A stretch of 64,000 bases of DNA, from assembly GCF_014897705.1 (NCBI RefSeq), contig NZ_JABUXV010000005.1:1-64000 (forward strand), given 5' to 3'. Source of the DNA: Brachybacterium sp. FME24 (GTDB lineage: Bacteria; Actinomycetota; Actinomycetes; Actinomycetales; Dermabacteraceae). Positions 1-10,161 of the stretch are shown one piece after another. The notes under the pieces were generated by a model. The model worked only from the letters and a program-made list of their open reading frames with translations. It had not been told where the DNA came from and made no database searches. The position numbers and the translations under genes are program-made. The stretch's first letter is position 1. Each line of letters begins with the position of its first letter.

Positions 1-2
1 CA

Positions 3-134
3 GAACAGACCGATGAATGGGCCGAAGGACGCCGCTACCTCGGCCTCGACGTCCTCGCCCGCTGCCGTCTCACGCTCACCACCAACCCCGCGAACGAGGT
101 GACCACCGAAGCCCTTCCCGCCCTTACCGCCTGA
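3..134 (+). CDS. IS256-family (mutator) transposase, C-terminal fragment cut by window start
   Basis: The frame open from the first bases to the TGA at 132-134 encodes about 43 residues beginning EQTDEWAEGRRYLGLDVLA. A D-E-W, R-R-Y, then a short helix is the usual C-terminal end of IS256/mutator-type DDE transposases, which cut and paste DNA at terminal inverted repeats. Only the tail is present, so catalytic residues cannot be checked. A sequence resembling an IS256-type terminal repeat follows within 45 bases. Identification rests on remembered family pattern. Confidence 0.6.
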   Translation, partial: EQTDEWAEGRRYLGLDVLARCRLTLTTNPANEVTTEALPALTA

Positions 135-153
135 CCCCTCTCATCGAAGGACC

Positions 154-178
154 GCTACACCACTTCCAGGGACTTGAC
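154..178 (+). mobile_element. Putative right end (inverted repeat) of the IS256-type element
   Basis: About 20 bases after the transposase stop lies a block containing ACACCACTTCCAGGGACTTG. It resembles the ends of actinobacterial IS256-family elements and is placed as expected for the right terminal repeat. The left end is outside the window, so the inverted-repeat match and the target-site duplication cannot be tested here. Confidence 0.4.
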
Positions 179-357
179 CTGCCTCCGTTCAGCCCCTCCG
201 AAGCACCCGGGCAGAGGAGAACCCCGGCGACATCGCTCCGTGGAACGAGGGGTCATCCGGGGTGTTCGCTGATCATCTTGTCATACTGGGCTTGCCCGCG
301 TCCCGCGCTGCTGGTTCGGCTTGGCCGAGTTGGAGGGGCATACGATCGTCTGGTCGA

Positions 358-888
358 TCAGCTCTTCCCCTCCAGCTCCTGAAGGTCCTCGAGCGCTTCG
401 AACACCCTCTGTGACGTCGAAGGTGCAGCCAAAGCATTGTGCCAGGAGCCGGACCGAGCTGGCTGAGTATTGGATTCTTTGATCGCACCACCGAACCAGG
501 AGATGACCGCGGCATCTGACGAGTCGTCAGGCATTAGCCGTGCACGTTCGACGATCCAGTCTCCGAACAGTCGACGCGCGAGCAGCATGGCCTGGCGCTG
601 ACGCCTACGGCCCAGACCCGAGGAGGCTGCAATGACTCGATGGGCGTCGGAGAGATCGTCCATGGCCATCGTCTCCTCGGACCGAAGTCCCTTGGGGCTA
701 TCCGAGTCCTGGTGCCGTAGAAGCTGACGCTGGAGGTCTCGCGCAACGGCACTCAACTCCCTGACCGCTTCCTCGCGAGCTTGCGCGCGCATTTGGAGCA
801 CTGTGGACTGCGAGACGACCGCCAGACCGAATCCAGTGCTGATGATTGCGCTGATGAGGGCCGAAATGGCCACGGTGCTCCAGTCCAT
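358..888 (-). CDS. Small protein with one N-terminal membrane segment, function unknown
   Basis: The 176-residue protein starts at an ATG and has a short polar N-terminus, then a hydrophobic stretch (about residues 6-27, SALISAIISTGFGLAVV), then a charged Arg/Glu-rich segment of coiled-coil type (about 32-60) and a soluble remainder. This suggests a single-pass protein with a cytoplasmic C-terminal domain. I recognise no family or catalytic motif. It lies between the insertion-sequence end and a non-coding stretch, on the strand opposite to the transposase, within what looks like inserted DNA. Small proteins of this layout are common in integrative elements, but no function can be assigned. 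Confidence 0.55.
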   Translation of the reverse strand: MDWSTVAISALISAIISTGFGLAVVSQSTVLQMRAQAREEAVRELSAVARDLQRQLLRHQDSDSPKGLRSEETMAMDDLSDAHRVIAASSGLGRRRQRQAMLLARRLFGDWIVERARLMPDDSSDAAVISWFGGAIKESNTQPARSGSWHNALAAPSTSQRVFEALEDLQELEGKS

Positions 889-1354
889 GAGTTGACCATA
901 TGCGTCTGTTCGATGAAGAAGACGCGATCTGTGTCATAGGGCTTTCAAGTCGTCGACCTGACTGGGCGGAACCGCGTTGCCCTGAGATGTGTGGCTTGCC
1001 GTCATGGTGCCTGATGGGCCACGACGCTGAAGCGGTCGCGGACGGTTCTCGTCATGGAGTGGCTCCTAGGGCCAGGCTCCAGTGCGGCCGGTCCGAAGCG
1101 ACCACAACAGAGCCGAAGGGTCTCTTAGTCGAAGCCGAGAGGCGGCGCGACGACACAGATGGACCCCGATCTGGAGGCACCCTCGAGGGTCTGCAAGCAG
1201 TGCGCTGATTCGGCCGATGTTCCGTCTCCATCGTCAGGTCGTGAGCGGTGGCCATCGCGGTGCCACAAGGTCACCGAGATATTGCCCCGGCACATCGCTG
1301 AAATTGCAGTGAAATTGTGCGTAGTTTTGTGCGTAATTTGCGCCAGCCTGGTGA
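889..1354. other. Stretch without a recognisable gene
   Basis: Several short frames cross this stretch, but none has a convincing start, ribosome binding site or recognisable product. It is less GC-rich than the rest of the window, especially at 1290-1340, where short direct repeats occur. It joins the small membrane-protein gene to the truncated DUF59 fragment and is probably the terminal part of inserted DNA. Confidence 0.5.
1299..1335. repeat. Short direct repeats in AT-richer DNA, possible integrase arm sites
   Basis: TGAAATTG occurs at 1299-1306 and 1310-1317, and TTGTGCGTA at 1315-1323 and 1327-1335, so copies are spaced 11-12 bp, about one helical turn. The patch is AT-richer than its surroundings and ends about 85 bp before the junction with the DUF59 3' fragment. 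Phased short repeats beside an attachment site are typical of recombinase arm-type sites; that role is inference. Confidence 0.35.
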
Positions 1355-1510
1355 GCGTGTCGCAGAGAAGCTGCAGGTCACGCCCCCGTTCTCGAGTCAT
1401 TGAGTGGGCATCGGTGGGATAACAACTGGGTGTGGATGCCGCCGTGGGGCATGGAGAAGATCACCGAGGACGGTCGCGAGCAGCTGCGCGCGATCGGCTT
1501 CAATCTCTGA
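1355..1510 (+). pseudogene. Truncated 3' end of a SUF-operon DUF59 (SufT/MIP18-like) iron-sulfur assembly factor
   Basis: The frame ending at TGA 1508-1510 closes with about 30 residues including PPWGMEKITEDGREQLRA. This closely matches my memory of the C-terminus of the DUF59 metal-sulfur cluster assembly protein that ends actinobacterial SUF operons (Rv1466 type). The match begins near codon 1421. Upstream the frame becomes unrelated sequence and hits a stop at 1352-1354, so the N-terminal two thirds are missing. A strong terminator follows, and an Rv1473-like ABC-F gene lies nearby, as it does near the SUF operon in other actinobacteria. The fragment is therefore probably at the original locus, with DNA inserted upstream. 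It could be a disrupted gene or the duplicated 3' end left by site-specific integration. Confidence 0.65.
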
Positions 1511-1548
1511 TCACCCACTGATCAGCGTCCGCGCCGAGCGCGGAACGA

Positions 1549-1580
1549 ACAGGGCCCCGGGAGAGATCCCGGGGTCCTGT
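1549..1580 (+). terminator. Strong intrinsic terminator after the DUF59 fragment
   Basis: A 14-bp stem (one G-T pair) with a GAGA loop: ACAGGGCCCCGGGA, GAGA, TCCCGGGGTCCTGT. It lies 38 bases after the DUF59 stop and was presumably the SUF-operon terminator. On the other strand it could also stop transcripts from ald. Confidence 0.8.
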
Positions 1581-1647
1581 CCTTCGTGGCGACGTCTTCT
1601 GCGCGTCGTCGCCCTCTGCGGTGACCCGCCTCGGTCGTTGCGGGGCC

Positions 1648-2763
1648 CTAGCCGATGATCTGCTGCGCGGGGGTGACCTCGAGGCCGTGCGCCTCGCCCG
1701 TGCCCGCGTGGGTCAGGACCCCGTCGTGGGTGTGCAGTCCCTTCGCGAGCGCATCGTCGGCCCGCAGCGCCTCGCGCCATCCGCCGTTGGCGATCTTCAG
1801 CGCGTAGGGCAGGGTCGCATTGGTCAGTGCTGAGGTCGCCGTGACGGGGACCGAGCCGGGCATGTTCGCGACGCAGTAGAACACCGTGTCATGCACGGCG
1901 AAGGTCGGATCGTCGTGCGTGGTGGGGTGGGAGTTCTCGAAGCATCCGCCCTGGTCGATCGCGACGTCCACCAGCACGGATCCCGGCTTCATCGTCGCGA
2001 CCATCTCGTCGGTCACGAGCTTGGGGGCCTTCTTGCCGGGAATCAGCACCGAGCCGATCACCACGTCGGCCTCGCGGATCTTCTCGGCGAGGTCGAGGGT
2101 GGTGGAGTACCGGGTGAGGATGCCCCCGTGGTGCATGGTCGCGATCTGTCCCAGACGGGAGACGTTCAGATCCATGACCGTGACGTCCGCATGCAGCCCG
2201 TGGGCCATCATGGCCGCCTGCTCACCGACCACGCCGCCGCCGATGATCAGCACGTCGGCCTCGTCGGTGCCGGGCACCCCACCCATCAGCATGCCGGCTC
2301 CGCCGAGCGGTGACATCAGGTGGTAGGCCGCGACCTGGGTCGCCAGCCGCCCGGCGATCATGCTCATCGGGGCCAGCAGCGGCAGCGTGCGATCCGGCAG
2401 CTGCACGGTCTCGTAGGCGATCGAGGTCACCCCGGAGGACAGCAGGGCCTGCGTGAGGGCCTGGTCCGCTGCGAGGTGGAGGTAGGTCAGCAGCACCTGA
2501 CCGCGGCGCATCCTGCCGAACTCGACGTCCAGCGGCTCCTTGACCTTGACGATCATCTCGGCCTGTTCCCAGACCTCGTCGGCCGTGGCGAGGATGATCC
2601 CTCCCGCGGCCCGGTAGTCGTCGTCGGTGATGCGGGCACCGAGGCCCGCTCCGGTCTCGACCACGACCTCGTGGCCGCGGACGGCGAGCTCATGGACCCC
2701 GGCGGCGGTCAATCCCACCCGGTTCTCGTTGTTCTTGATCTCCCGCGGCACTCCGATGCGCAT
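1648..2763 (-). CDS. ald: Alanine dehydrogenase
   Basis: The 371-residue NAD-dependent alanine dehydrogenase interconverts L-alanine and pyruvate plus ammonium, linking carbon and nitrogen metabolism. It opens with [19 protein letters not shown], the Ald/PntA N-terminal signature with the substrate-binding Arg and Lys. A Rossmann glycine motif is near residues 173-180 ([14 protein letters not shown]), and an [11 protein letters not shown] segment near 300 is typical of Ald. The length is that of the family. The ATG at 2763 is preceded at good spacing by AAGGAGG. It is divergent from the ABC-F gene and convergent with the DUF59 remnant terminator. Confidence 0.95.
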   Translation of the reverse strand: MRIGVPREIKNNENRVGLTAAGVHELAVRGHEVVVETGAGLGARITDDDYRAAGGIILATADEVWEQAEMIVKVKEPLDVEFGRMRRGQVLLTYLHLAADQALTQALLSSGVTSIAYETVQLPDRTLPLLAPMSMIAGRLATQVAAYHLMSPLGGAGMLMGGVPGTDEADVLIIGGGVVGEQAAMMAHGLHADVTVMDLNVSRLGQIATMHHGGILTRYSTTLDLAEKIREADVVIGSVLIPGKKAPKLVTDEMVATMKPGSVLVDVAIDQGGCFENSHPTTHDDPTFAVHDTVFYCVANMPGSVPVTATSALTNATLPYALKIANGGWREALRADDALAKGLHTHDGVLTHAGTGEAHGLEVTPAQQIIG

Positions 2764-2950
2764 GCCGAAGCCTCCTTGCGTCGTCGCCTGGCCGCCGCAT
2801 GCGGCCGCTCGCGACCAGCATGGCACCGAATGCCCCGCGAGACGGACCGAAAAGGTGACGGACCTGTGAGGGAGCCGGAGAACCGCGGAACCGACTGTGG
2901 AACACGGCACCGTGCACCGATATTCAGGGGCCGGACGGAGCTCACGGCCC

Positions 2951-2979
2951 TAGACTCGATCCGGCCCCGAACCGGTTCG
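2951..2979 (+). promoter_or_regulatory. Candidate promoter and palindrome upstream of the ABC-F gene
   Basis: The 283-bp gap between ald and the ABC-F gene holds TAGACT at 2951-2956, a -10-like hexamer also seen upstream of pyrR, followed by the palindrome CGAACCGGTTCG at 2968-2979. The palindrome would lie at the transcript start and may be an operator. No convincing -35 element is visible. Confidence 0.35.
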
Positions 2980-3046
2980 ACCGGCCGACGGTCGACCTCG
3001 TTCGCGGGCGCCCGCCCGATTCCTCACACCCCAGGAGAATGATCCC

Positions 3047-4651
3047 GTGATCACCGTGCACGACCTCGCCATCCGCGTCGGTGCCCGGCTCCTCATGAGC
3101 GACGTCTCCTTCCAGCTCACCGACGGGGACCGGGTGGGCCTGGTGGGACGCAACGGCGCCGGCAAGACCACCTTGACCAAGGTCCTCTCCGGAACTCTGG
3201 CGCCCTCGGAAGGGTCGGTGGAGGTGGCCGGCGAGCTCGGCTATCTGCCGCAGGACACCCATAGCGGCGACGACTCCGAATCGGTGATCACGCGCATCCT
3301 CTCCGCCCGCGGCCTCGACGACCTGATGCGCAAGCTGCGTCGTGCCGAGGAGGAGATGGGGGACATGAGCCTGTCCGAGGCCAAGCGCGAGAAGGCGATG
3401 AACCGCTACCCCCGTCTGTCGGCCGAGCTCGACGCCGTCGGAGGCTACGCCGCCGAGGCCGAGGCCAAGCGGATGGCCGCCAACCTCGGCCTGCCCAACC
3501 GCCTCCTCGAGCAGGATCTGGGCACCCTCTCCGGAGGGCAGCGACGCCGCGTGGAGCTCTCCCGCATCCTGTTCTCCCAGGCCTCCACCATGATCCTGGA
3601 CGAGCCCACCAACCACCTCGACGCCGACTCGGTCACGTGGCTGCGTGAGTACCTGCTGGCCTACCGGGGAGGGCTGATCATCATCAGCCACGACGTGGAG
3701 ATCGTCGAGACCGTCGTGAACAAGGTCTTCTATCTCGACGCGAACCGCTCCGTGATCGACATGTACAACATGGGCTGGAAACTGTACCAGCGCCAGCGCG
3801 AGGACGACGAGAAGCGACGCAAGCGCGAGCGCCAGAACGCGGAGAAGAAGGCGACCGCCCTCACCGCCCAGGCCGAGAAGATGCGCGCGAAGGCCACCAA
3901 GGCCGTTGCCGCGCAGAACATGCTCAAGCGCGCCGAGCGGATGCTCGACGGCGTCGAGGGGGAGCGGCAGACCGACCGGGTCGCCTCATTGCGCTTCCCC
4001 AAGCCCGCACCCTGCGGCAAGACCCCGTTGATGGCCGAGGACCTCTCGAAGTCCTACGGCAGCCTCGAGATCTTCGCCGGCGTCGATCTCGCGATCGACC
4101 GCGGCTCGCGCGTGGTCATCCTGGGCCTGAACGGCGCCGGCAAGACCACGTTGCTGCGGATCCTCGCCGGCGTCGATAAACCGGATACCGGCGGGATCCT
4201 GCCCGGTCACGGCCTGCGGGTCGGGTACTACGCGCAGGAGCACGAGACCCTGGACCTCGAGCGCACGGTGCTCGAGAACATGATGACCGCTGCCTACGAG
4301 CTGCCCGAGGTCGAGGCCCGCAAGATCCTGGGCTCCTTCCTGTTCACCGGGGACGACGTGCACAAGCCCACCAAGGTGCTCTCCGGTGGCGAGAAGACCC
4401 GTCTCGCGCTCGCAGCCCTCGTGGTCTCCAGTGCGAACGTACTGCTCCTGGACGAGCCGACGAACAACCTCGACCCCGCCAGCCGCGCGGAGATCCTCGG
4501 GGCCCTCGCCGCCTTCGAGGGTGCCGTCGTGCTGGTCTCCCACGACGGCGGAGCCGTCTCCTCGCTGTCCCCCGAGCGGGTGCTGATGATGCCCGACGCC
4601 GTCGAGGACCACTGGAACGCCGAATACCAGGAGCTCGTCGAACTGGCGTGA
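3047..4651 (+). CDS. ABC-F family ATPase (ribosome-associated, Rv1473-like)
   Basis: This 534-residue protein has two ABC ATPase domains and no membrane segments. Walker A motifs lie near residues 34-41 (GRNGAGKT) and 360-367 (GLNGAGKT). Signature motifs are LSGGQRRRVEL and LSGGEKTRLAL, with Walker B/D-loops DEPTNHLD and DEPTNNLD. Between the domains a basic helical linker (about residues 245-310, rich in KR and A) matches the P-site tRNA interaction motif region of ABC-F translation factors. These proteins act on the ribosome; some rescue stalled ribosomes or protect against antibiotics. The start is a GTG with AGGAGA 8 bases upstream. Its place after the SUF terminator matches mycobacterial Rv1473. 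Antibiotic resistance cannot be inferred from sequence. Confidence 0.9.
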   Translation: MITVHDLAIRVGARLLMSDVSFQLTDGDRVGLVGRNGAGKTTLTKVLSGTLAPSEGSVEVAGELGYLPQDTHSGDDSESVITRILSARGLDDLMRKLRRAEEEMGDMSLSEAKREKAMNRYPRLSAELDAVGGYAAEAEAKRMAANLGLPNRLLEQDLGTLSGGQRRRVELSRILFSQASTMILDEPTNHLDADSVTWLREYLLAYRGGLIIISHDVEIVETVVNKVFYLDANRSVIDMYNMGWKLYQRQREDDEKRRKRERQNAEKKATALTAQAEKMRAKATKAVAAQNMLKRAERMLDGVEGERQTDRVASLRFPKPAPCGKTPLMAEDLSKSYGSLEIFAGVDLAIDRGSRVVILGLNGAGKTTLLRILAGVDKPDTGGILPGHGLRVGYYAQEHETLDLERTVLENMMTAAYELPEVEARKILGSFLFTGDDVHKPTKVLSGGEKTRLALAALVVSSANVLLLDEPTNNLDPASRAEILGALAAFEGAVVLVSHDGGAVSSLSPERVLMMPDAVEDHWNAEYQELVELA

Positions 4652-4800
4652 GACATAGCCGGGCCGGAGTGCCATGGGCGCGCCGTACCGTGCGTCAAGG
4701 TTTTTCCGCTGTACTCTCGCGCACAGCGGCTTTCGACTGATTGCTGCGAAGTCGACGCGTCGGACCGATTCCGGATTCCGCCGCGAGGTGGTGAGGCCGA

Positions 4801-5421
4801 ATGTTCGTCCTGTCTTTCTCCGCGGCGAGCCCGCGTCGCACCCGCGATACCGATGACCAGGTCCCAGCACTTCTGGAGGCCCTCGGCGCGGTGACCTGTG
4901 CCCTGCCCGCCGAGCGCACCGCCGGCCCCGAGGTGCTCGCCCTCGTCTCTCGCGCCGAGACCGCGCTGGACGCGCTGCTGCGCGCCCGCGAGGCAGGGGA
5001 CTGGGCGATCGGGCTCGGCATCGGGGCGGTCGACAGGCCACTGCCCGAGACTGTCCGGGCGATCTCGGGCCCCGCGGCGTCGGCCGCTGCGGCAGCGGTG
5101 GCCTCGGCCCGCACCACCTCGAGCGTGCCGATCGTCGTGCGCGCCGCGGACTCCCGTCACCGGGACACTGCGGAGGATGCCGAGGCCGTGCTGCGCCTCA
5201 TCGGCTGGATGGTCCGCACGCGAAATCGTGGCCAGTGGCGCGCCGTCCGCGCTCTTCGGGACGACCCCGGGGCGACGCAGGCGCAGCTCGCCCAGCGCCT
5301 CGGCGTGACCCAGCAGACGGTCTCGCGGGCCGTGACCACGAGCGGTTGGCGGGAGGAGAGTGCCGCTCACCCGCTCGCCACGCGTCTGCTGAGCATGATC
5401 GACCTCACGTCACCCCGCTGA
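4801..5421 (+). CDS. SatD-like protein with C-terminal winged-helix/HTH domain
   Basis: The 206-residue protein has an N-terminal alpha/beta region (about 1-130) with a WAIGLGIGAVDRPLPETVR segment followed by alanine-rich helices, the pattern of SatD-type proteins. A helix-turn-helix follows at about 155-185 (ATQAQLAQRLGVTQQTVSRA), typical of MarR-like DNA-binding domains. It is probably a transcriptional regulator; the ligand and target are unknown. A purine-rich GAGGTGG site precedes the ATG. It lies 75 bp upstream of efp on the same strand, but efp has its own promoter-like hexamer, so co-transcription is uncertain. The SatD link is from pattern recall; the HTH is clear. Confidence 0.65.
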   Translation: MFVLSFSAASPRRTRDTDDQVPALLEALGAVTCALPAERTAGPEVLALVSRAETALDALLRAREAGDWAIGLGIGAVDRPLPETVRAISGPAASAAAAAVASARTTSSVPIVVRAADSRHRDTAEDAEAVLRLIGWMVRTRNRGQWRAVRALRDDPGATQAQLAQRLGVTQQTVSRAVTTSGWREESAAHPLATRLLSMIDLTSPR

Positions 5422-5459
5422 GTCACGCCGACACCCGCGGACCAGCAGTGCCTGCACGC

Positions 5460-5465
5460 TATCCT
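5460..5465 (+). promoter_or_regulatory. -10-like hexamer of the efp promoter
   Basis: TATCCT lies 31 bases before the efp ATG, leaving a short leader that contains GAGGAG. The same hexamer precedes rpoZ at 16801. No clear -35 element is present. Confidence 0.4.
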
Positions 5466-5496
5466 TGGTGCGCCCCGACGACTACCGAGGAGACTC

Positions 5497-6057
5497 ATGG
5501 CGACGACGAACGATCTGAAGAACGGGATGGTCCTCGTGCTGGACAACCAGCTGTGGAGCGTGGTGGATTTCCAGCACGTCAAGCCCGGCAAGGGCCCGGC
5601 CTTCGTGCGCACCAAGCTCAAGAACGTCCTGTCCGGCAAGGGCGTCGACAAGACCTTCAATGCCGGCCTCAAGGTCGAGACGGCGACCGTGGACCGCCGC
5701 GACATGCAGTTCTCCTACCTCGACGGCGACATGTACGTGTTCATGGACACGTCGAACTGGGAGCAGACCAACCTCACCGCGGAGATCGTCGGCGAGTCCA
5801 AGGACTTCATGATCGAGGGACAGGATGTCGTGGTGGCGTTCCACGAGGGCAATGCGCTCTTCGTCGAGCTCCCGCCCTCCGTGGTCCTGAGCATCGAGTT
5901 CACCGAGCCGGGCCTGCAGGGCGACCGCTCCAGCGGCGGCACCAAGCCGGCTCGCCTGGTCACCGGTCGTGAGATCCAGGTCCCGCTGTTCCTGAACCAG
6001 GGCGACGACGTCAAGGTCGACACCCGCAGCGGCGATTACCTCGAGCGCGTGAAGTGA
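5497..6057 (+). CDS. efp: Translation elongation factor P
   Basis: The 186-residue EF-P binds between the P and E sites of the ribosome and relieves stalling at polyproline. It has the expected three beta-barrel domains: KOW-like domain I (about 1-65), the central OB domain (65-128) and C-terminal OB domain (129-186) ending in the usual [12 protein letters not shown]. The tip loop is [10 protein letters not shown] with Lys32 at the functional position, the unmodified-lysine type described for actinobacteria. GAGGAG precedes the ATG. The stop overlaps nusB by four bases (GTGA), so the two are translationally coupled, as in other actinobacteria. Confidence 0.97.
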   Translation: MATTNDLKNGMVLVLDNQLWSVVDFQHVKPGKGPAFVRTKLKNVLSGKGVDKTFNAGLKVETATVDRRDMQFSYLDGDMYVFMDTSNWEQTNLTAEIVGESKDFMIEGQDVVVAFHEGNALFVELPPSVVLSIEFTEPGLQGDRSSGGTKPARLVTGREIQVPLFLNQGDDVKVDTRSGDYLERVK

Positions 6058-6569
6058 CCCAGACCCCCGCCCCTCGGGGCACCGGCCTTCCCCACCCCAC
6101 CCGTGAGGGGGCGGACGTCGAGTTCGAGCGGACCGTGCCCGCGGCCACCGAGCGCCTCCACCGGCGTTCGCGCGATCGCATCCGCGCCCTCGACGTCCTG
6201 TTCGAGGCCGACGCCAAGCAGCTGGACGTGCTCGACGTGCTCGACGAACGCCTGCGCAGGACAGCGGCCCAGAGTCCACTGCCGCAGACCGCGCGCGAGC
6301 TGGTCGAGCTCTATGCGCCCCACGCCGAGGACATCGACGAGGACCTGGCCACCCACTCCCGCGACTGGCCGCTGCACCGCATGCCGGCGGTGGACCGCGC
6401 TCTTCTCCGACTGGGCAGCGCCGAGGTGCTGTACGGAGGGGACGACACCGGTCGTGGCGCGATCATCGGTGAGTACATCAAGATCGCCGAGGTTCTCTCG
6501 ACCGACGATTCCCCCCGCTTCGTGAACGGGCTCCTGCAGCGACTGGTCGACATCCGCGGCCTCTCCTGA
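6054..6569 (+). CDS. nusB: Transcription antitermination factor NusB
   Basis: The 171-residue all-helical NusB binds boxA RNA with NusE (S10) and supports rRNA antitermination. The N-terminal helix [15 protein letters not shown] is the family signature. The C-terminal half has [19 protein letters not shown], then [24 protein letters not shown], which corresponds to the conserved IxEYxxIAxxxSxxxxxxFVNGVL block. The chosen GTG start overlaps the efp stop. The first 30 or so residues are a poorly conserved Pro/Arg/Glu-rich extension, so a slightly later start is possible. The next 176 bp carry the pyr leader. Confidence 0.93.
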   Translation: MTQTPAPRGTGLPHPTREGADVEFERTVPAATERLHRRSRDRIRALDVLFEADAKQLDVLDVLDERLRRTAAQSPLPQTARELVELYAPHAEDIDEDLATHSRDWPLHRMPAVDRALLRLGSAEVLYGGDDTGRGAIIGEYIKIAEVLSTDDSPRFVNGLLQRLVDIRGLS

Positions 6570-6670
6570 GGGCCACTGCTCGGAGCAGGAGATCCCACCG
6601 AGCTGATGGGCCCGAGGGCGTCGGCCCGTCCGAAGGGCGGTCGCTGCGCCGCCGCGGGCCTCGGGCCGTC

Positions 6671-8326
<1,656 letters not shown>

Positions 8327-8337
<11 letters not shown>

Positions 8338-9670
8338 GACCGCTGCATCCTCCGCGAACCCCGCGGCCTCCCCGATCTCGCCACTGCTGATCCGCGGCGG
8401 TCGCCCCTACGGCGAGGACGTCCGCGACGTGCTCCTGGTCGACGGAACGATCGAGGCGATCGGCGCCGACCTCCACGCCCCCGAAGGCGCCGAGATCATC
8501 GACGCGAGCGGCTGCATCGTGCTGCCCGGCCTCGTCGACCTCCACACCCACCTGCGCGAGCCCGGCGGCGAGGAGGCCGAGACCGTCGAATCCGGGACCC
8601 GCGCCGCGGCGCGCGGAGGGTTCACCGCCGTGCACGCGATGGCGAACACCACTCCGGTCGCCGACACCGCCGGAGTGGTCGAGCAGGTCGCGCGAAGCGG
8701 CGACAGCGCCGGCTGGTGCGCGGTGCGCCCCGTCGGCGCGGTCACGGTGGGCCTGGCGGGGGAGCGGCTCGCCGAGCTCGACGCCATGGCCAACTCGCGC
8801 GCCAAGGTCCGGGTGTTCAGCGATGACGGGAAATGCGTGCACGACCCGGTGCTCATGCGCCGGGCCCTGGAGTACGTCAAGTCCTTCGACGGTGTCATCG
8901 CCCAGCACGCACAGGACCCGCGCCTGACCGAGGGCGCCCAGATGCACGAGGGCGTCGTCTCCGCCGAGCTCGGCCTGGCCGGCTGGCCCGCGGTCGCGGA
9001 GGAGTCGATCATCGCCCGCGACGTGCTGCTGGCCCAGCACGTCGGCTCCCGTCTGCATGTGTGCCACCTGTCCACCGCCGGCAGCGTCGACATCGTGCGC
9101 TGGGCCAAGCAGCGCGGCGTCGCCGTGACAGCCGAGGTCACCCCGCACCATCTGCTGCTGACCGACGAGAACGTGCGCCAGTTCGACGCCGTGTTCAAGG
9201 TGAACCCGCCCCTGCGCACCGCCGAGGACGTCGAGGCGGTCCGCGAGGGACTCGCCGACGGGACCATCGACATCGTCGCCACCGACCACGCCCCGCATCC
9301 GCGCGATGCCAAGGACCGCGAATGGGACCAGGCGGCGATGGGTATGACGGGGCTCGAGACGGCTCTGTCCCTCGTCCAGCGGACCATGGTCGAGGACGGT
9401 CGCCTGAGCTGGCGGGACGTCGCCCGCGTGATGTCTCAGAAGCCTGCTGAGATCGGGCGCGACGAGGATCAGGGACACCCGCTCGAGCCCGGTGCTCCCG
9501 CCCACGTGCTGGTGTGGGACCCGCGTCCGCAGCGGGTCACCGACCCTGGCGAGCACGCTTCCCGCAGTCGCAACTCGCCCTTCGCGGGACTCGAGCTGCC
9601 GGGGACGAACCGGCTCACCGTCCTCGCGGGTCGCCCGACGGTGCGCGACGGCGCCGTGGTGGAGCACTGA
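8327..9670 (+). CDS. pyrC: Dihydroorotase
   Basis: The 447-residue type I (long) dihydroorotase cyclises carbamoylaspartate to dihydroorotate. The metal ligands His73 and His75 lie in [10 protein letters not shown], further conserved segments are HVCHLST and [12 protein letters not shown], and ATDHAPHP carries the catalytic Asp. The lysine normally carbamylated to bridge the zincs is not present as a K in the QHAQDP region, so the metal centre may be of the mono- or differently bridged type. The GTG at 8327 is chosen because GGGAGG precedes it and upstream in-frame sequence reads antiparallel to pyrB logic. It overlaps pyrB by 11 bases; the following gene starts in its stop codon. Confidence 0.93.
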
Positions 9671-10161
9671 TGGACGAGCTCGGCCCGGTCCTCGCACTGG
9701 TCGCCCTCTTCGTGCTGGTCCTGATCCTCATGGCGTGGGGATGGCGACGACGAGGCCGCTCCCAGGAGTGTCTGCCCGCACCGTCCTCGGCGAGTCTCGA
9801 CGAGCTCGGCGAGGAGTCGGCGATCGGTCCGCTCGAGGCGATCTACGTGAGCACCGTGCTCGCCCAGCAGCCCCTCGAACGCGTCGTCGCCCACTCCCTC
9901 GGCCAGCGTTCCGCCGCCCAGGTCGCCGTCGGCTCCGCCGGCACCTGGCACATCGTCCGCGAGGGCGTCCAGGCACTCACCATCCCCGCTGATTCCGTCG
10001 ACGAGGTCACCGCCGGCCCCGGCATCGCCGGCAAGTTCATCGGCGGCGACGGGATCCTCATCCTCCGCTGGCGCCTCGGCGACCAGCTCCTCGATACCGG
10101 TCTGCGCCTCGCCCGGCGCGAGGACCATGACCTGCTGCTCTCCCGGAAGGAGCACCCATGA
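9670..10161 (+). CDS. Single-pass membrane protein between pyrC and carA (Rv1382-like)
   Basis: The 163-residue protein begins at an ATG sharing one base with the pyrC stop (TGATG). A hydrophobic helix at about residues 7-24 ([17 protein letters not shown]) is followed by an Arg-rich stop-transfer patch and a soluble domain of about 130 residues. The latter's beta-strand-rich pattern could be a PH-like fold. The same position between pyrC and carA holds a membrane protein in mycobacteria and other actinobacteria (Rv1382 type). The function is unknown; translational coupling on both sides suggests it is produced with the pathway enzymes. Confidence 0.8.
   Translation: MDELGPVLALVALFVLVLILMAWGWRRRGRSQECLPAPSSASLDELGEESAIGPLEAIYVSTVLAQQPLERVVAHSLGQRSAAQVAVGSAGTWHIVREGVQALTIPADSVDEVTAGPGIAGKFIGGDGILILRWRLGDQLLDTGLRLARREDHDLLLSRKEHP

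Noticed and set aside
2968-2979. CGAACCGGTTCG as a LexA box before the ABC-F gene
   Set aside because: The half sites are separated by two bases rather than the four of the actinobacterial LexA consensus.
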